From the NCBI RefSeq assembly GCF_001703635.1, contig NZ_LQZT01000001.1, forward strand, positions 260,648 through 324,647: a DNA stretch of 64,000 nt, in the 5' to 3' direction. Every line of letters starts with the position of its first letter. The stretch's first letter is position 1. Positions 25,875 through 34,787 of this stretch are shown piece after piece. The DNA comes from Parahoeflea olei (GTDB taxonomy: Bacteria; Pseudomonadota; Alphaproteobacteria; Rhizobiales; Rhizobiaceae). A model generated the notes under the pieces. That model was not told the origin of the DNA, made no database searches, and saw nothing but the letters and a program-made list of their open reading frames with translations. A program made the position numbers and the translations under genes.

Positions 25875-26651
25875 ATGATCACGGATCCGTACTTCTATGC
25901 CGCGGCGATTCCGGCGGTGGTCATGGTCGGCCTTTCGAAAGGCGGCTTCGGCGGCGCGATGGCGCTGCTGGGCGTGCCGTTGATGGCGCTGGCGATCTCG
26001 CCGGTCCAGGCAGCCGCGATCCTTCTGCCGATCCTGATCGTGATGGATGTCGTCAGCCTGTGGAGCTGGCGCAGCCACAGCGACCCCAGGACGCTTTTCA
26101 TCATGGTGCCGGGCGCGCTCGGCGGCATCGGGATCGGCTGGCTGACGGCCGCGTGGGTGACGGCGGACATGATCAAGCTGATCGTCGGCGCGGTGGCGCT
26201 TTGGTTCGTCTGGCGCTTTCTCGCGCAGAACCTCGCCGCCGCCCGCTCCGGGCTGAAACAGCCGCCGCAGCCGCACCGCCCGGCCCGGGGCCTGTTCTGG
26301 GGCGCGCTCGCAGGATTTACGAGCTTCGTCTCCCATGCCGGCGGCCCGCCTTACCAGATCTACACGCTGCCGCTCAAACAGGATCCGAAGACCTATACCG
26401 GAACCAGCGTGCGCTTCTTCGCCATCATCAACGCGATCAAGCTCGTGCCCTATTTCGCGCTCGGCCAGTTCGACACCGCCAACCTGTCGACCTCGCTGGC
26501 GCTCGCTCCGCTCGCCCCGGTGGCGACGCTCGCCGGCGCCTACGTCGTAAGACGCATGAAGCCGGACGTTTTCTATCCCTTCATGTATGCTATGGTCCTG
26601 TTGGCCGCGCTCAAGCTCATCTGGGACGGGTCCGCCAGCCTCCTGGCCTGA
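25875..26651 (+). CDS. TauE/SafE-family sulfite/organosulfonate exporter
   Basis: This 258-aa protein has about seven or eight hydrophobic helices. Its N-terminus has the family motif GLSKGGFGGAMALLGVP, and the repeat at the middle reads GFTSFVSHAGGPPYQIY. TauE/SafE proteins are inner-membrane anion exporters for sulfite, sulfoacetate or related compounds. No sulfonate-degradation genes are adjacent, so the substrate is open. AAGGATC lies before the start. Confidence 0.88.
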   Translation: MITDPYFYAAAIPAVVMVGLSKGGFGGAMALLGVPLMALAISPVQAAAILLPILIVMDVVSLWSWRSHSDPRTLFIMVPGALGGIGIGWLTAAWVTADMIKLIVGAVALWFVWRFLAQNLAAARSGLKQPPQPHRPARGLFWGALAGFTSFVSHAGGPPYQIYTLPLKQDPKTYTGTSVRFFAIINAIKLVPYFALGQFDTANLSTSLALAPLAPVATLAGAYVVRRMKPDVFYPFMYAMVLLAALKLIWDGSASLLA

Positions 26652-26718
26652 GGAGGCCGGCCGTGCCGGGCGACGTCGAGCCGGATCATTCGCGACATCA
26701 CGGCACAGGAACCAACGC

Positions 26719-28368
26719 GTGCGCTCCAATCCCTACGAAACCGATCTCGACCGCAATCCCGCCAATTACCAGCCGCTCACCCCGCTTGCGCATCTCGAGC
26801 GCGCGGCGCTGATCCACCCCGAGCACACCGCGATCATCCATGGCCGGCTGCGGGTGAGCTACCGGGAATTCCTGGAGCGCTCCCGGCGCCTCGCCAACGC
26901 GCTCGCAGCGCTCGGCATCGCCAAGGGCGACACGGTTTCGGTGATGCTGTCGAACACGCCGGCGATGCTCGAAGCCCATCACGGCGTGCCGATGACGGGC
27001 GCGGTGCTGCATTCGATCAACACCCGGCTCGACGCCGAGGCGATCGCCTTCCAGCTCGACCATGCCGAAAGCAAGGTGCTGATCGTCGACCGGGAATTCT
27101 CGGCCGTCGTGGCCACCGCGCTCGCCCGCGCACAGGTGCAGCCGGTGGTGATCGACTATGACGACAGCGAATATCCCGACAGCGCCCCCTTCCCCAAGGG
27201 CGAGCGCATCGGCAGCCAGGACTACGAGGCCTTCGTGCAGTCGGCCGCGGCGGACTTCACCCGCACGCTGCCGCACGACGAATGGGATTCGATCTCGCTC
27301 AACTACACCTCCGGCACCACCGGCAACCCGAAGGGCGTGGTCTATCATCACCGCGGCGCCGCGCTGATGGGCTATGCCAATGTGATCGCCTCGGGCATGG
27401 GCCGTCACCCGGTCTATCTGTGGACGCTGCCGATGTTCCACTGCAACGGCTGGTGCTTTCCCTGGACGCTGGGCGTCGTCGGCGGCACCCATGTCTGCCT
27501 GCGCTGGGTGCGCGCCAAGGCTATGTATGATGCCATCGCCGACCATGGCGTGACGCATCTCTGCGGCGCGCCGATCGTGATGTCGACGCTGCTGAACGCC
27601 GACGAGGCCGACAAGCGCGACTTCCCGCAGACGGTGAGCTTCAACACCGCCGCCGCCCCGCCGCCCGAAGCCGTGCTTGCAGGCATGGCCGATGCCGGCT
27701 TCGAGGTGGTGCATCTCTACGGCCTGACCGAGACCTACGGGCCGGCGGTGGTCAATGAGTGGAAGGCCGAATGGAACGCGCTCGACCGGGCCGCCCGCAC
27801 CAGCAAGAAGGCGCGCCAGGGCGTACGTTATCCCGTGCTCGAGGACCTCACGGTGATGAACCCCGAAACCATGGAAAAGACACCGGCCGACGGCGAGACC
27901 ATCGGCGAGGTGATGTTCCGCGGCAACATCGTCATGAAGGGTTATCTGAAAAACCCCGCCGCCAGCGCCGAGGCCTTCCGCGGCGGCTGGTTCCATTCGG
28001 GCGATCTGGGCGTGATGCATCCCGACGGCTACCTGCAGCTCAAGGACCGCTCCAAGGACATCATCATCTCCGGCGGCGAGAACATTTCCTCGATCGAGGT
28101 CGAGGACGCGCTCTACAAGCACCCGGCGATCCTGGCGGCGGCGGTGGTGGCCAAGCCCGACGACAAATGGGGCGAGACGCCCTGCGCCTTCGTCGAGGTG
28201 CGCCCGGGCCACAGCCTGACGGAGGCGGACGTGATCGCCCATTGCCGCAGCCTGCTGGCCCATTTCAAGTGCCCGCGCACGGTGATCTTCCACGAAGTCC
28301 CCAAGACCTCGACCGGCAAGATCCAGAAATACCTGCTGCGCGACGAGGCCAAGGCGCTCGGGTCCTGA
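26719..28368 (+). CDS. AMP-dependent acyl-CoA synthetase/ligase
   Basis: The GTG at 26719 has AGGAA seven bases upstream, giving 549 aa. The adenylation motifs are all present: P-loop YTSGTTGNPKG, YGLTETYGP, HSGDLGVMHPDGYLQLKDR, and the C-terminal catalytic lysine in PKTSTGKIQKYLLR. The protein resembles medium-chain or methylmercaptopropionyl (DmdB/AlkK-type) CoA ligases, but the acyl group cannot be fixed from sequence. It stands alone, followed by a small ArsR regulator. Confidence 0.92.
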   Translation: MRSNPYETDLDRNPANYQPLTPLAHLERAALIHPEHTAIIHGRLRVSYREFLERSRRLANALAALGIAKGDTVSVMLSNTPAMLEAHHGVPMTGAVLHSINTRLDAEAIAFQLDHAESKVLIVDREFSAVVATALARAQVQPVVIDYDDSEYPDSAPFPKGERIGSQDYEAFVQSAAADFTRTLPHDEWDSISLNYTSGTTGNPKGVVYHHRGAALMGYANVIASGMGRHPVYLWTLPMFHCNGWCFPWTLGVVGGTHVCLRWVRAKAMYDAIADHGVTHLCGAPIVMSTLLNADEADKRDFPQTVSFNTAAAPPPEAVLAGMADAGFEVVHLYGLTETYGPAVVNEWKAEWNALDRAARTSKKARQGVRYPVLEDLTVMNPETMEKTPADGETIGEVMFRGNIVMKGYLKNPAASAEAFRGGWFHSGDLGVMHPDGYLQLKDRSKDIIISGGENISSIEVEDALYKHPAILAAAVVAKPDDKWGETPCAFVEVRPGHSLTEADVIAHCRSLLAHFKCPRTVIFHEVPKTSTGKIQKYLLRDEAKALGS

Positions 28369-28537
28369 GGGCCCCGGCGCGCCCCCCCGAGATCCGGCGC
28401 AGCGAAGGGGCGCGGCGCGCACCGGAGGGGTGCCTGACTGGGCGGGGGAGAGGGCGAGGCGTTGCGCCGCATCCGCGGCCGGTTGCAGCGCACACAAAGC
28501 GCTTGCCGGGCATGGGGGTTTGAACTAGCCTCGCTCA

Positions 28538-28795
28538 ATGACCATGGACGCGTTCCAAGCCATCGCGGACCCCAACAGGCGCTATCTGCTCGAAGAACTG
28601 CGCCGGCGCCCGCGCACGGTCAACCAACTCGCCGAAGGCCTGACCATCAGCCGGCCGGCGGTGTCGCAACACCTCAAGGCGCTGCTCGATTGCGGGCTGG
28701 TCACCGTCACCAGCCAGGGCACGCGCCGGATCTATGCGATCAACACCGACGGCTTCATGCGCCTCAATCTCTGGGTCGACCAGTTCTGGGGCTGA
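28538..28795 (+). CDS. Short ArsR-family winged-helix regulator
   Basis: This 85-aa protein consists of one winged helix-turn-helix: FQAIADPNRRYLLEEL, the recognition region VNQLAEGLTISRPAVSQHLKAL, and the wing VTVTSQGTRRIYAI. It stops at LDQFWG-type sequence (VDQFWG), where relatives usually continue with one more helix. There are no Cys metal ligands. It lies 169 bases after the acyl-CoA ligase on the same strand and could control it or act elsewhere. The C-terminal helix may have been lost. Confidence 0.8.
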   Translation: MTMDAFQAIADPNRRYLLEELRRRPRTVNQLAEGLTISRPAVSQHLKALLDCGLVTVTSQGTRRIYAINTDGFMRLNLWVDQFWG

Positions 28796-28888
28796 GCCCC
28801 GCCCTCTGAACGCCCCGCTGGCCCGCCGTGCCGTGCATGTCCCCGATGCGCGTGGCGGCTTTTGAGCGTCCCTGTCCGTTCCTTTCAC

Positions 28889-28916
28889 ACAAAGACGCGG
28901 GGGCAGGCCCCGCGTC
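28889..28916 (-). terminator. Intrinsic terminator of the minus-strand DUF465 gene
   Basis: On the minus strand a 9-bp stem (GACGCGGGG/CCCCGCGTC; 28894-28902 with 28908-28916) is followed by TTTGTG. Confidence 0.6.
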
Positions 28917-28939
28917 ATCAACTTGTCATGGAAATCTGA

Positions 28940-29119
28940 TCAGTGTTGCGTCACCGAAGCACGCAGACGGTTGATTTCGTCCTTGATCCGCAGCTTGCGC
29001 CTCTTGATGGCCACGATCCGCTCGTTGTGAGCCGAAGGCTGGGCCTGCACGGTGCGCAGTTCCTCGTCCAGTTCGCCGTGTTTTCTTTCGAGTGTGGCAA
29101 GATGTGCATCAATCGACAT
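28940..29119 (-). CDS. DUF465 (YdcH-like) small protein 1
   Basis: This 59-aa gene starts at 29119 after a strong AGGAG site. The protein begins MSIDAHLATLERKHGEL and contains IVAIKRRKLRIKDEINRL, the DUF465 core: a helical hairpin with a basic KRRKLRIKDEI segment. The function of the family is unknown. It is divergent from a second DUF465 gene starting 210 bases away. Confidence 0.85.
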   Translation of the reverse strand: MSIDAHLATLERKHGELDEELRTVQAQPSAHNERIVAIKRRKLRIKDEINRLRASVTQH

Positions 29120-29235
29120 TATCGACTCCTATCGTAGGTTGCCCCGGCACCGGAAGCACCGGAGCAAATCGTTTGGGGACACGGAAAGTGTGCCACGGAG
29201 TGGTGCATTTGTCGAAGGTGATTTCTTGATTACAG

Positions 29236-29250
29236 GTAACTTCCTGTTAC
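29236..29250. promoter_or_regulatory. Short inverted repeat between the two DUF465 genes
   Basis: GTAAC-TTCCT-GTTAC sits in the shared divergent promoter region, 79 bases before the plus-strand gene and 117 bases from the minus-strand start. It could bind one dimeric regulator of both genes. Confidence 0.3.
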
Positions 29251-29328
29251 ACCCGATTCTGTGGTAGGGACGCGCAACGAGAACGAGGTCGGACCGGCGC
29301 CGACGGATGCGTGAAACGGGGTAACTGA

Positions 29329-29532
29329 ATGTCCGATCAGGAACAGGCGGAACTTCGCATGCTGGTGGCGCGGTTGCGCCATGAGCACGAGGATTTCGAC
29401 GTGGCCATCAACGCCATGATACAGACCGGGTGCGATCAATTGCGCATTCAGCGCATGAAGAAAAAGAAGCTCGCGATCAAGGACAAGATCACCGAGCTCG
29501 AGGACCAGATCATCCCCGACATCATTGCCTGA
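29329..29532 (+). CDS. DUF465 (YdcH-like) small protein 2
   Basis: This 67-aa protein has the same helical-hairpin layout as its neighbour: [16 protein letters not shown], then [22 protein letters not shown]. The basic [11 protein letters not shown] core is the DUF465 signature. The function is unknown. It lies 64 bases before purE and the gap holds a 12-base tandem repeat, so it may be co-transcribed with purEK. Confidence 0.85.
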   Translation: MSDQEQAELRMLVARLRHEHEDFDVAINAMIQTGCDQLRIQRMKKKKLAIKDKITELEDQIIPDIIA

Positions 29533-29586
29533 CACCGGGCCTGACACAGGACCTGATGCAGGGCCCGACCCTGCGCCTGAGATTGG
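29527..29586 (+). repeat. Degenerate 12-base tandem repeat between DUF465 gene 2 and purE
   Basis: Five degenerate copies of GCCTGACACNGG run back to back from the last codons of the DUF465 gene towards purE. Read in the purE frame they would encode a PDTG-type repeat from a TTG at 29525. Confidence 0.55.
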
Positions 29587-29596
29587 AAAATCCAGC

Positions 29597-30097
29597 ATGA
29601 ATGCCGCCGAAATGCCGAAGATAGCCGTCATCATGGGCAGCCAGTCGGACTGGTCCACGATGAAACATGCCTGCGACACGCTCGACGAACTTGGCATCGC
29701 CCACCGTCCGCTGATCGTCTCCGCGCACCGCACGCCCGACCGCCTGGTGAGCTTCGCCAAGGGTGCGCGCGCCGAGGGCTACAAAGTAATCATCGCCGGG
29801 GCCGGGGGCGCCGCGCATCTTCCCGGCATGACCGCCGCCTTCACGCCGCTGCCGGTGTTCGGTGTGCCGGTCGAATCGAAAGCCCTGTCGGGCCAGGACA
29901 GCCTCCTGTCGATCGTGCAGATGCCCGCGGGCATTCCCGTCGGCACGCTCGCCATCGGCAAGCCCGGCGCGGTCAATGCCGCCCTTCTCGCAGCCAGTGT
30001 GCTGGCGCTGTCGGACGCTGCACTCGCCGACCGGCTCGACGCCTGGCGCCAGGCCCGTACCGATGCAGTGGCGGATGCCCCGGTGAACCAGGAATGA
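29597..30097 (+). CDS. purE: N5-carboxyaminoimidazole ribonucleotide mutase
   Basis: The ATG at 29597 gives 166 aa; GGAAAA lies just upstream. Conserved PurE motifs are [30 protein letters not shown] and [18 protein letters not shown]. The enzyme converts N5-CAIR to CAIR in purine synthesis. Its stop overlaps the purK start by four bases (ATGA), so the pair is translationally coupled. Confidence 0.95.
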   Translation: MNAAEMPKIAVIMGSQSDWSTMKHACDTLDELGIAHRPLIVSAHRTPDRLVSFAKGARAEGYKVIIAGAGGAAHLPGMTAAFTPLPVFGVPVESKALSGQDSLLSIVQMPAGIPVGTLAIGKPGAVNAALLAASVLALSDAALADRLDAWRQARTDAVADAPVNQE

Positions 30098-31197
30098 GCG
30101 GTGCAGAGGCGAACGCCGGCGCCCTGCCCTCCGGCTCGACGATCGGCATCATCGGCGGTGGCCAGCTCGGCCGCATGCTGGCTATGGCGGCCGCACGGCT
30201 CGGCTACCGGACCATCATCCTCGAGCCCGACGTCAATGCGCCCGCCGGCCAGGTCGCCAACAGCCAGATCGTCGCCGCCTATGACGACCCCGAGGCACTC
30301 GACCAGCTCGCCATGCTGTGCGACGTCGTCACCTATGAATTCGAGAACGTGCCGGTCGCGGCCGTCAAGGCGCTCGAGGCGCGAATGCCGGTGCGTCCCG
30401 GCTCGAAGGCGCTGGAAGTGGCCCAGGACCGCTTGCTCGAAAAGGCGACCGCGCGGGACCTCGGCGCCGAGACCGCGCTGTTCGCGCCGGTGGCGACCCG
30501 CGCGGACCTCGATGCCGCGATCGCGGTGACCGGCCTGCCGGCGGTGCTCAAGACCACCCGGCTCGGCTATGACGGCAAGGGCCAGGCCAAGATCGTCCGG
30601 CCCGAGGACGCCGACTCGGCCTTTGCCGCCATGAACGGCCAGATGGCGGTGCTCGAATCCTTCGTCCATTTCGAGAGCGAGGTTTCGGTCGTTGCCGCCC
30701 GCGGGATCTCGGGCGAGGTGCGCGCCTATGACGTCACCGAAAACATCCACCGCAACCACATCCTCCACACCTCGACCGTCCCCTCCGGCCTCGGTGCCGA
30801 GGCCTGCGCCAAGGCGCTCGACATCGCGGCCGGTTTGGGCCGTCATCTCGATTATGTCGGCGTCTTCGCGGTCGAATTCTTTGCCGTGCGCGACGGCGCC
30901 GGCCACCGGATGCTGGTCAACGAGATGGCGCCGCGGGTGCACAATTCCGGCCACTGGACGGAAGCGGCCTGCGCGATCTCCCAGTTTGAGCAGCATATCC
31001 GCGCCGTGGCCGGCCTGCCGCTGGGCGACCCCGCACGCCATTCCGATTGCGTGATGGAAAACCTGATCGGCGAGGACGTGGCACGGCTCGAAGCCCTGGC
31101 CGCCGAACCCGGCGCGGTGATTCACCTCTACGGAAAATCCGAAGCCCGGCCGGGTCGCAAGATGGGCCATGTCACCCGTATTGCGCCGAAAAAATAG
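30094..31197 (+). CDS. purK: N5-carboxyaminoimidazole ribonucleotide synthase
   Basis: This 367-aa ATP-grasp enzyme starts with [16 protein letters not shown] and contains [21 protein letters not shown] and [14 protein letters not shown]. It makes N5-CAIR from AIR, bicarbonate and ATP, feeding PurE. Overlap with purE and matched length make this the standard purEK operon. Confidence 0.95.
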   Translation: MSGAEANAGALPSGSTIGIIGGGQLGRMLAMAAARLGYRTIILEPDVNAPAGQVANSQIVAAYDDPEALDQLAMLCDVVTYEFENVPVAAVKALEARMPVRPGSKALEVAQDRLLEKATARDLGAETALFAPVATRADLDAAIAVTGLPAVLKTTRLGYDGKGQAKIVRPEDADSAFAAMNGQMAVLESFVHFESEVSVVAARGISGEVRAYDVTENIHRNHILHTSTVPSGLGAEACAKALDIAAGLGRHLDYVGVFAVEFFAVRDGAGHRMLVNEMAPRVHNSGHWTEAACAISQFEQHIRAVAGLPLGDPARHSDCVMENLIGEDVARLEALAAEPGAVIHLYGKSEARPGRKMGHVTRIAPKK

Positions 31198-31239
31198 CGG
31201 TTTGAGGCCGGTCGGGGCCGGGAAAACGCCGCTCCGGAG

Positions 31240-31268
31240 TTGACAGCAAATGCCCGAGCGGATACATG
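31240..31268 (+). promoter_or_regulatory. Candidate sigma-70 promoter of rpmJ
   Basis: TTGACA (31240-31245), a 17-base spacer and TACATG (31263-31268) stand 87 bases upstream of the rpmJ start. The -35 matches consensus exactly. Confidence 0.6.
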
Positions 31269-31354
31269 CCGTGCCAACCGACGAGCGCGTCCCTGCAGGC
31301 GCGCTTTTGATTGAATAGACGGCGCGGCCGTCCAGAACCACGCGGATCAGAGCA

Positions 31355-31480
31355 ATGAAGATCAAGAATTCGCTTAAGGCACTCAAGGCCCGTCATCGCG
31401 ACAACCGTCTGGTTCGCCGCAAGGGCCGGGTTTACATCATCAACAAGCAGAACCCCCGTTTCAAGGCTCGTCAGGGCTGA
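31355..31480 (+). CDS. rpmJ: 50S ribosomal protein L36, zinc-free type
   Basis: This 41-aa gene encodes [17 protein letters not shown] followed by [17 protein letters not shown], the L36 sequence of rhizobia. The Cys and His zinc ligands of the C-plus form are missing, as in YkgO-type L36. L36 is one of the last proteins added to the large subunit. It has its own promoter at 31240. Confidence 0.95.
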   Translation: MKIKNSLKALKARHRDNRLVRRKGRVYIINKQNPRFKARQG

Positions 31481-31550
31481 CACGGCGGGCCGCTTGGCCT
31501 TCACCGAAATTTGCATTTGAAAAATGGCGCAGGCGGTCTAGTTTTCCGTC

Positions 31551-32162
31551 ATGTGCCATTTTTCGTTTCCGAGCCGTCTCGCCCTGCCTCTCGCCGCTCT
31601 GCTGGTCGTGGCCGGCGCTCCGCTTGCCGCACCGGCACAGAGTGTTGCCGAGCCCGAGACTGCGGCCACGCCGGCCAAACCCGCCGATACGCTTGATTCG
31701 CTGTTTTCCGAACTCAAGCACGAGCGCGACGAGGAAAAGGCCAAACGCATCGCCAGCCGGATCTGGGCGAAGTGGCGTGATTCGGGCAGCGCCACCGTCA
31801 ACCTGCTGATGCAGTGGGCCAACACCGCCATCAACGACCAGAAGAACGGGCTGGCGCTCGACCTGCTCGACCAGGCGATCGTGCTGGAGCCGGATTTCGC
31901 CGAGGGGTGGAACCGCCGGGCGACGCTGCATTTCATGATGGGCGACCACGCCAAGTCCATGGCCGACATCAACCGCGTGCTGGCGCTGGAGCCGCGCCAT
32001 TTCGGCGCCATCGCCGGCATGGCCGCGATCCTGTCGGCGAGTGGGAACGACGAACTCGAACTCAGGGCCTGGGAGCAGGTGCTCGAGGTCTATCCCTCCA
32101 ACCGCCAGGCCCAGGCCAAGGTCGGCGAACTGGCCGATAAGCTCGCGGGCAGTCGCACCTGA
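31551..32162 (+). CDS. Exported TPR-repeat protein
   Basis: This 203-aa protein has a signal-peptide-like start (LALPLAALLVVAGAPLAAPAQS) and then two to three TPR-type helical pairs: ALDLLDQAIVLEPDFAEGWNRR, SMADINRVLALEPRHFGAI and AWEQVLEVYPSNRQAQ. The N-terminal half carries an acidic region with KHERDEEKAKRIAS. TPRs bind other proteins; the partner is unknown. No good ribosome site is seen at the chosen start. Confidence 0.8.
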   Translation: MCHFSFPSRLALPLAALLVVAGAPLAAPAQSVAEPETAATPAKPADTLDSLFSELKHERDEEKAKRIASRIWAKWRDSGSATVNLLMQWANTAINDQKNGLALDLLDQAIVLEPDFAEGWNRRATLHFMMGDHAKSMADINRVLALEPRHFGAIAGMAAILSASGNDELELRAWEQVLEVYPSNRQAQAKVGELADKLAGSRT

Positions 32163-32246
32163 GCCGGGCGAGCCCCATGGCGGGGTTGCGCGCCCCTGAT
32201 CCGTCGGCGCATGGCCGCCGAATCCACCCTCGAGCCCTGGCTGCCG

Positions 32247-33335
32247 ATGTCATTTCGTAACGCGATCCGGACCGTCATGATCATTCTCCTCTCTGCCCTC
32301 CTTGTCCTGCTCGCGGGCCTTGCGCTCTTAACCAGGGTGAAGACCCGCGCCATCGAGGCGCGCTATCCGCCGCTCGGCGAGATGATCGATGTCGGCGGCT
32401 ATGCGCTGCACGCGGTGCACCTGCCCCGGCCCGAGACCGCCGACCTGCCGCCTCTGGTCTTCATCCACGGCGCGAGCGGCAACCTGCGCGACCAGATGGG
32501 CGCGTTCCGGTCACACCTCGAAGGACGTGCGGAAATGCTGTTCATCGACCGGCCGGGGCACGGCTGGTCGGAGCGCGGCGGCAGCGAGAACGACACGCCC
32601 GACGGCCAGGCCGATGCCATCGCCCGGGCGATGCGCGCCAAGGGCATCGACCGCGCCGTGATCGTCGGCCATTCCTTCGGCGGGGCGATCGCCGCGAGCT
32701 TTGCGCTCGCCCATCCCGACATGACCGAAGGCCTGGTGTTCCTGGCGCCGGCAAGCCATCCCTGGCCGGGCGGCATCGCCTGGTACTATACGCTGACCAA
32801 CCTGCCCGTGATCGGGCCGCTGTTCGCCCATACGCTGGCGCTGCCGGCGGGCCTGACCCGGATCGACAGCGGCTCGGCCTGCGTGTTCGCCCCGAACCCC
32901 ATGCCCGCCGACTATGTCGCCGAGACCGCGCCGGCGCTGGTACTCAGGCCCGGTGCCTTCCGCAGCAACGCCATCGATATCGCCAATTTCAAGGCCTATG
33001 CGATGCGCACGGCGCCACGCTACAGGGAGATCAAGGCGCCGACGGTGATCATCACCGGCGACAGCGACGGCATCGTGCTCGCGCATATCCATTCCGAAGG
33101 ACTGGCCCAGGCCATCGCCGGCTCGAAGCTGATCTGGGTGCGCAATCTTGGCCACAAGCCCGACTACGTGACCACCGCCCTGGCAGTGGCCGCGATCGAG
33201 ACCGTGGCCGGCCGCGCAGTCGATCTCGACGCGGCGGCGCGTGAGGCCCAGGCGGCGCTGCGCGACGACCACGCGCGCTGCCCCGGCGGGGACGATGCCC
33301 CGCTGGGACAGCAAGCAGCGATGTCGGGAACCTGA
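32247..33335 (+). CDS. Alpha/beta hydrolase with N-terminal membrane anchor
   Basis: The ATG at 32247 gives 362 aa; 32211 and 32277 are possible. Residues ~10-27 form a hydrophobic helix (VMIILLSALLVLLAGLALL). The fold is complete and active-looking: VFIHGASGNLRDQ, the oxyanion loop, GHSFGG with the nucleophile Ser, TGDSDGIV with the acid, and LGHKPDY with His. This contrasts with the dead copy at 1025. The C-terminal ~50 residues are extra. The substrate is unknown. Confidence 0.85.
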   Translation: MSFRNAIRTVMIILLSALLVLLAGLALLTRVKTRAIEARYPPLGEMIDVGGYALHAVHLPRPETADLPPLVFIHGASGNLRDQMGAFRSHLEGRAEMLFIDRPGHGWSERGGSENDTPDGQADAIARAMRAKGIDRAVIVGHSFGGAIAASFALAHPDMTEGLVFLAPASHPWPGGIAWYYTLTNLPVIGPLFAHTLALPAGLTRIDSGSACVFAPNPMPADYVAETAPALVLRPGAFRSNAIDIANFKAYAMRTAPRYREIKAPTVIITGDSDGIVLAHIHSEGLAQAIAGSKLIWVRNLGHKPDYVTTALAVAAIETVAGRAVDLDAAAREAQAALRDDHARCPGGDDAPLGQQAAMSGT

Positions 33336-33347
33336 GCCGATCCGGGA

Positions 33348-34787
33348 TCAGATGCCGGTCATGCCGTCCGAGCCGATATAGGCGATGCGCAGCATGTTGG
33401 TCGACCCGGGCGTGCCGAGCGGGACGCCGGCGGAAATGATGATGCGGTCGCCGGGCTTGCCGAAACCTTCGCGGAAGGCGATGCGGCAGGCGCGATCCAC
33501 CATGTCATCGAGGTCGGTCGCATCTTCCGTCACCACGCAATGCAGACCCCAGACCACCGACAGCCGTCGTGCGGTCTGGTAGACCGGCGACAGCGCGATG
33601 ACCGGCACGTTTGGCCGTTCGCGCGCGGCGCGCAGGCCGGTATTGCCCGACGAGGTGTAGCACACGATCGCCGAGAGATTGAGGGTTTCGGCGATCTGCC
33701 GCGCGGCCAGCGAAATCGCATCGGCGCCGGTGGCTTCAGGCTGCGGGCGCTGCGAATAGATGATGCCGGGATAGTTCGGATCGCGCTCGACCTTGCGGGC
33801 GATCGACGCCATCATCGTCACCGCCTCGACCGGATAGTCGCCCGCCGCCGATTCCGCCGACAGCATCACCGCATCCGCGCCCTCGAACACGGCCGTCGCC
33901 ACGTCCGAGACTTCCGCGCGGGTGGGAACCGGGGCCGAAATCATCGATTCGAGCATCTGGGTTGCCACCACCACCGGCTTGCCGGCGCGCCGGCAGGCAC
34001 GGGTGAGCTGCTTCTGGATGCCCGGCACCGATTCGATCGGCATTTCCACGCCGAGATCGCCGCGCGCCACCATCAGCGCATCCGAAAGCTCGATGATCTC
34101 GTCGATGCGCTCGAGCGCCTGGGGCTTTTCGATCTTGGACATCAGCCCGACGCGGCCGCGGGCGATCTTGCGGACTTCCGCGAGATCCTCGGGCCGCTGG
34201 ATAAAGGACAGCGCCACCCAGTCGACATCGTTGGTGGCGAGCACGGCATCGAGGTCGGCCCGGTCCTTTTCGGTGAGCGCACCGACTCCGAGCGTGGTGT
34301 CGGGCAGGCTCACGCCCTTGCGGTCGGAGATCTTGGTGCCGCTGACGACGGTGCAGGTGATCGAGGTCTTGTCGGATTCGACGGCAAGCAGCTGCAGCCG
34401 GCCGTCATCGATCAGCAGCCGGTGACCGGGCTGCACCGCCTCGAGGATTTCCGGATGCGGCAGGAACACGCGCGTCGAATCACCGGGCTCGTCGCGGTTG
34501 TCGAGCACGAAGGTCTGGCCTGCGCTGAGCGTCACCGATCCTTCGGCGAACTTGCCGACCCGGAGCTTGGGACCCTGCAGGTCGGCGAGGATGCCGATCG
34601 GGCGCCCGCACTCGCGTTCCACCGCGCGGATGCGGCCGATCAGGGTCCGCATCAGCTCATGGCTCGAATGGCTCATGTTGATGCGGAACAGGTCGGCGCC
34701 CGCCGCGTGCAGCTTGCGGATCATGTCTTCGTCGGAAGACGCGGGTCCGAGGGTTGCGAGGATTTTTACGTTGCGTAGCCGCTTCAT
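33348..34787 (-). CDS. pyk: Pyruvate kinase
   Basis: The ATG at 34787 gives 479 aa. Motifs in order: KILATLGPASS, FRINMSHSSHELM, ADLQGPKLRVG, VMLSAESAAGDYPVEAV, and the C-terminal domain GVPLGTPGSTN. The active-site region MVARGDLGVEMP is intact. The enzyme makes ATP and pyruvate from phosphoenolpyruvate. Its start overlaps the DUF1036 stop by one base (TGATG), so translation is coupled. pyk lies 23 kb from the other glycolytic genes. Confidence 0.97.
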   Translation of the reverse strand: MKRLRNVKILATLGPASSDEDMIRKLHAAGADLFRINMSHSSHELMRTLIGRIRAVERECGRPIGILADLQGPKLRVGKFAEGSVTLSAGQTFVLDNRDEPGDSTRVFLPHPEILEAVQPGHRLLIDDGRLQLLAVESDKTSITCTVVSGTKISDRKGVSLPDTTLGVGALTEKDRADLDAVLATNDVDWVALSFIQRPEDLAEVRKIARGRVGLMSKIEKPQALERIDEIIELSDALMVARGDLGVEMPIESVPGIQKQLTRACRRAGKPVVVATQMLESMISAPVPTRAEVSDVATAVFEGADAVMLSAESAAGDYPVEAVTMMASIARKVERDPNYPGIIYSQRPQPEATGADAISLAARQIAETLNLSAIVCYTSSGNTGLRAARERPNVPVIALSPVYQTARRLSVVWGLHCVVTEDATDLDDMVDRACRIAFREGFGKPGDRIIISAGVPLGTPGSTNMLRIAYIGSDGMTGI

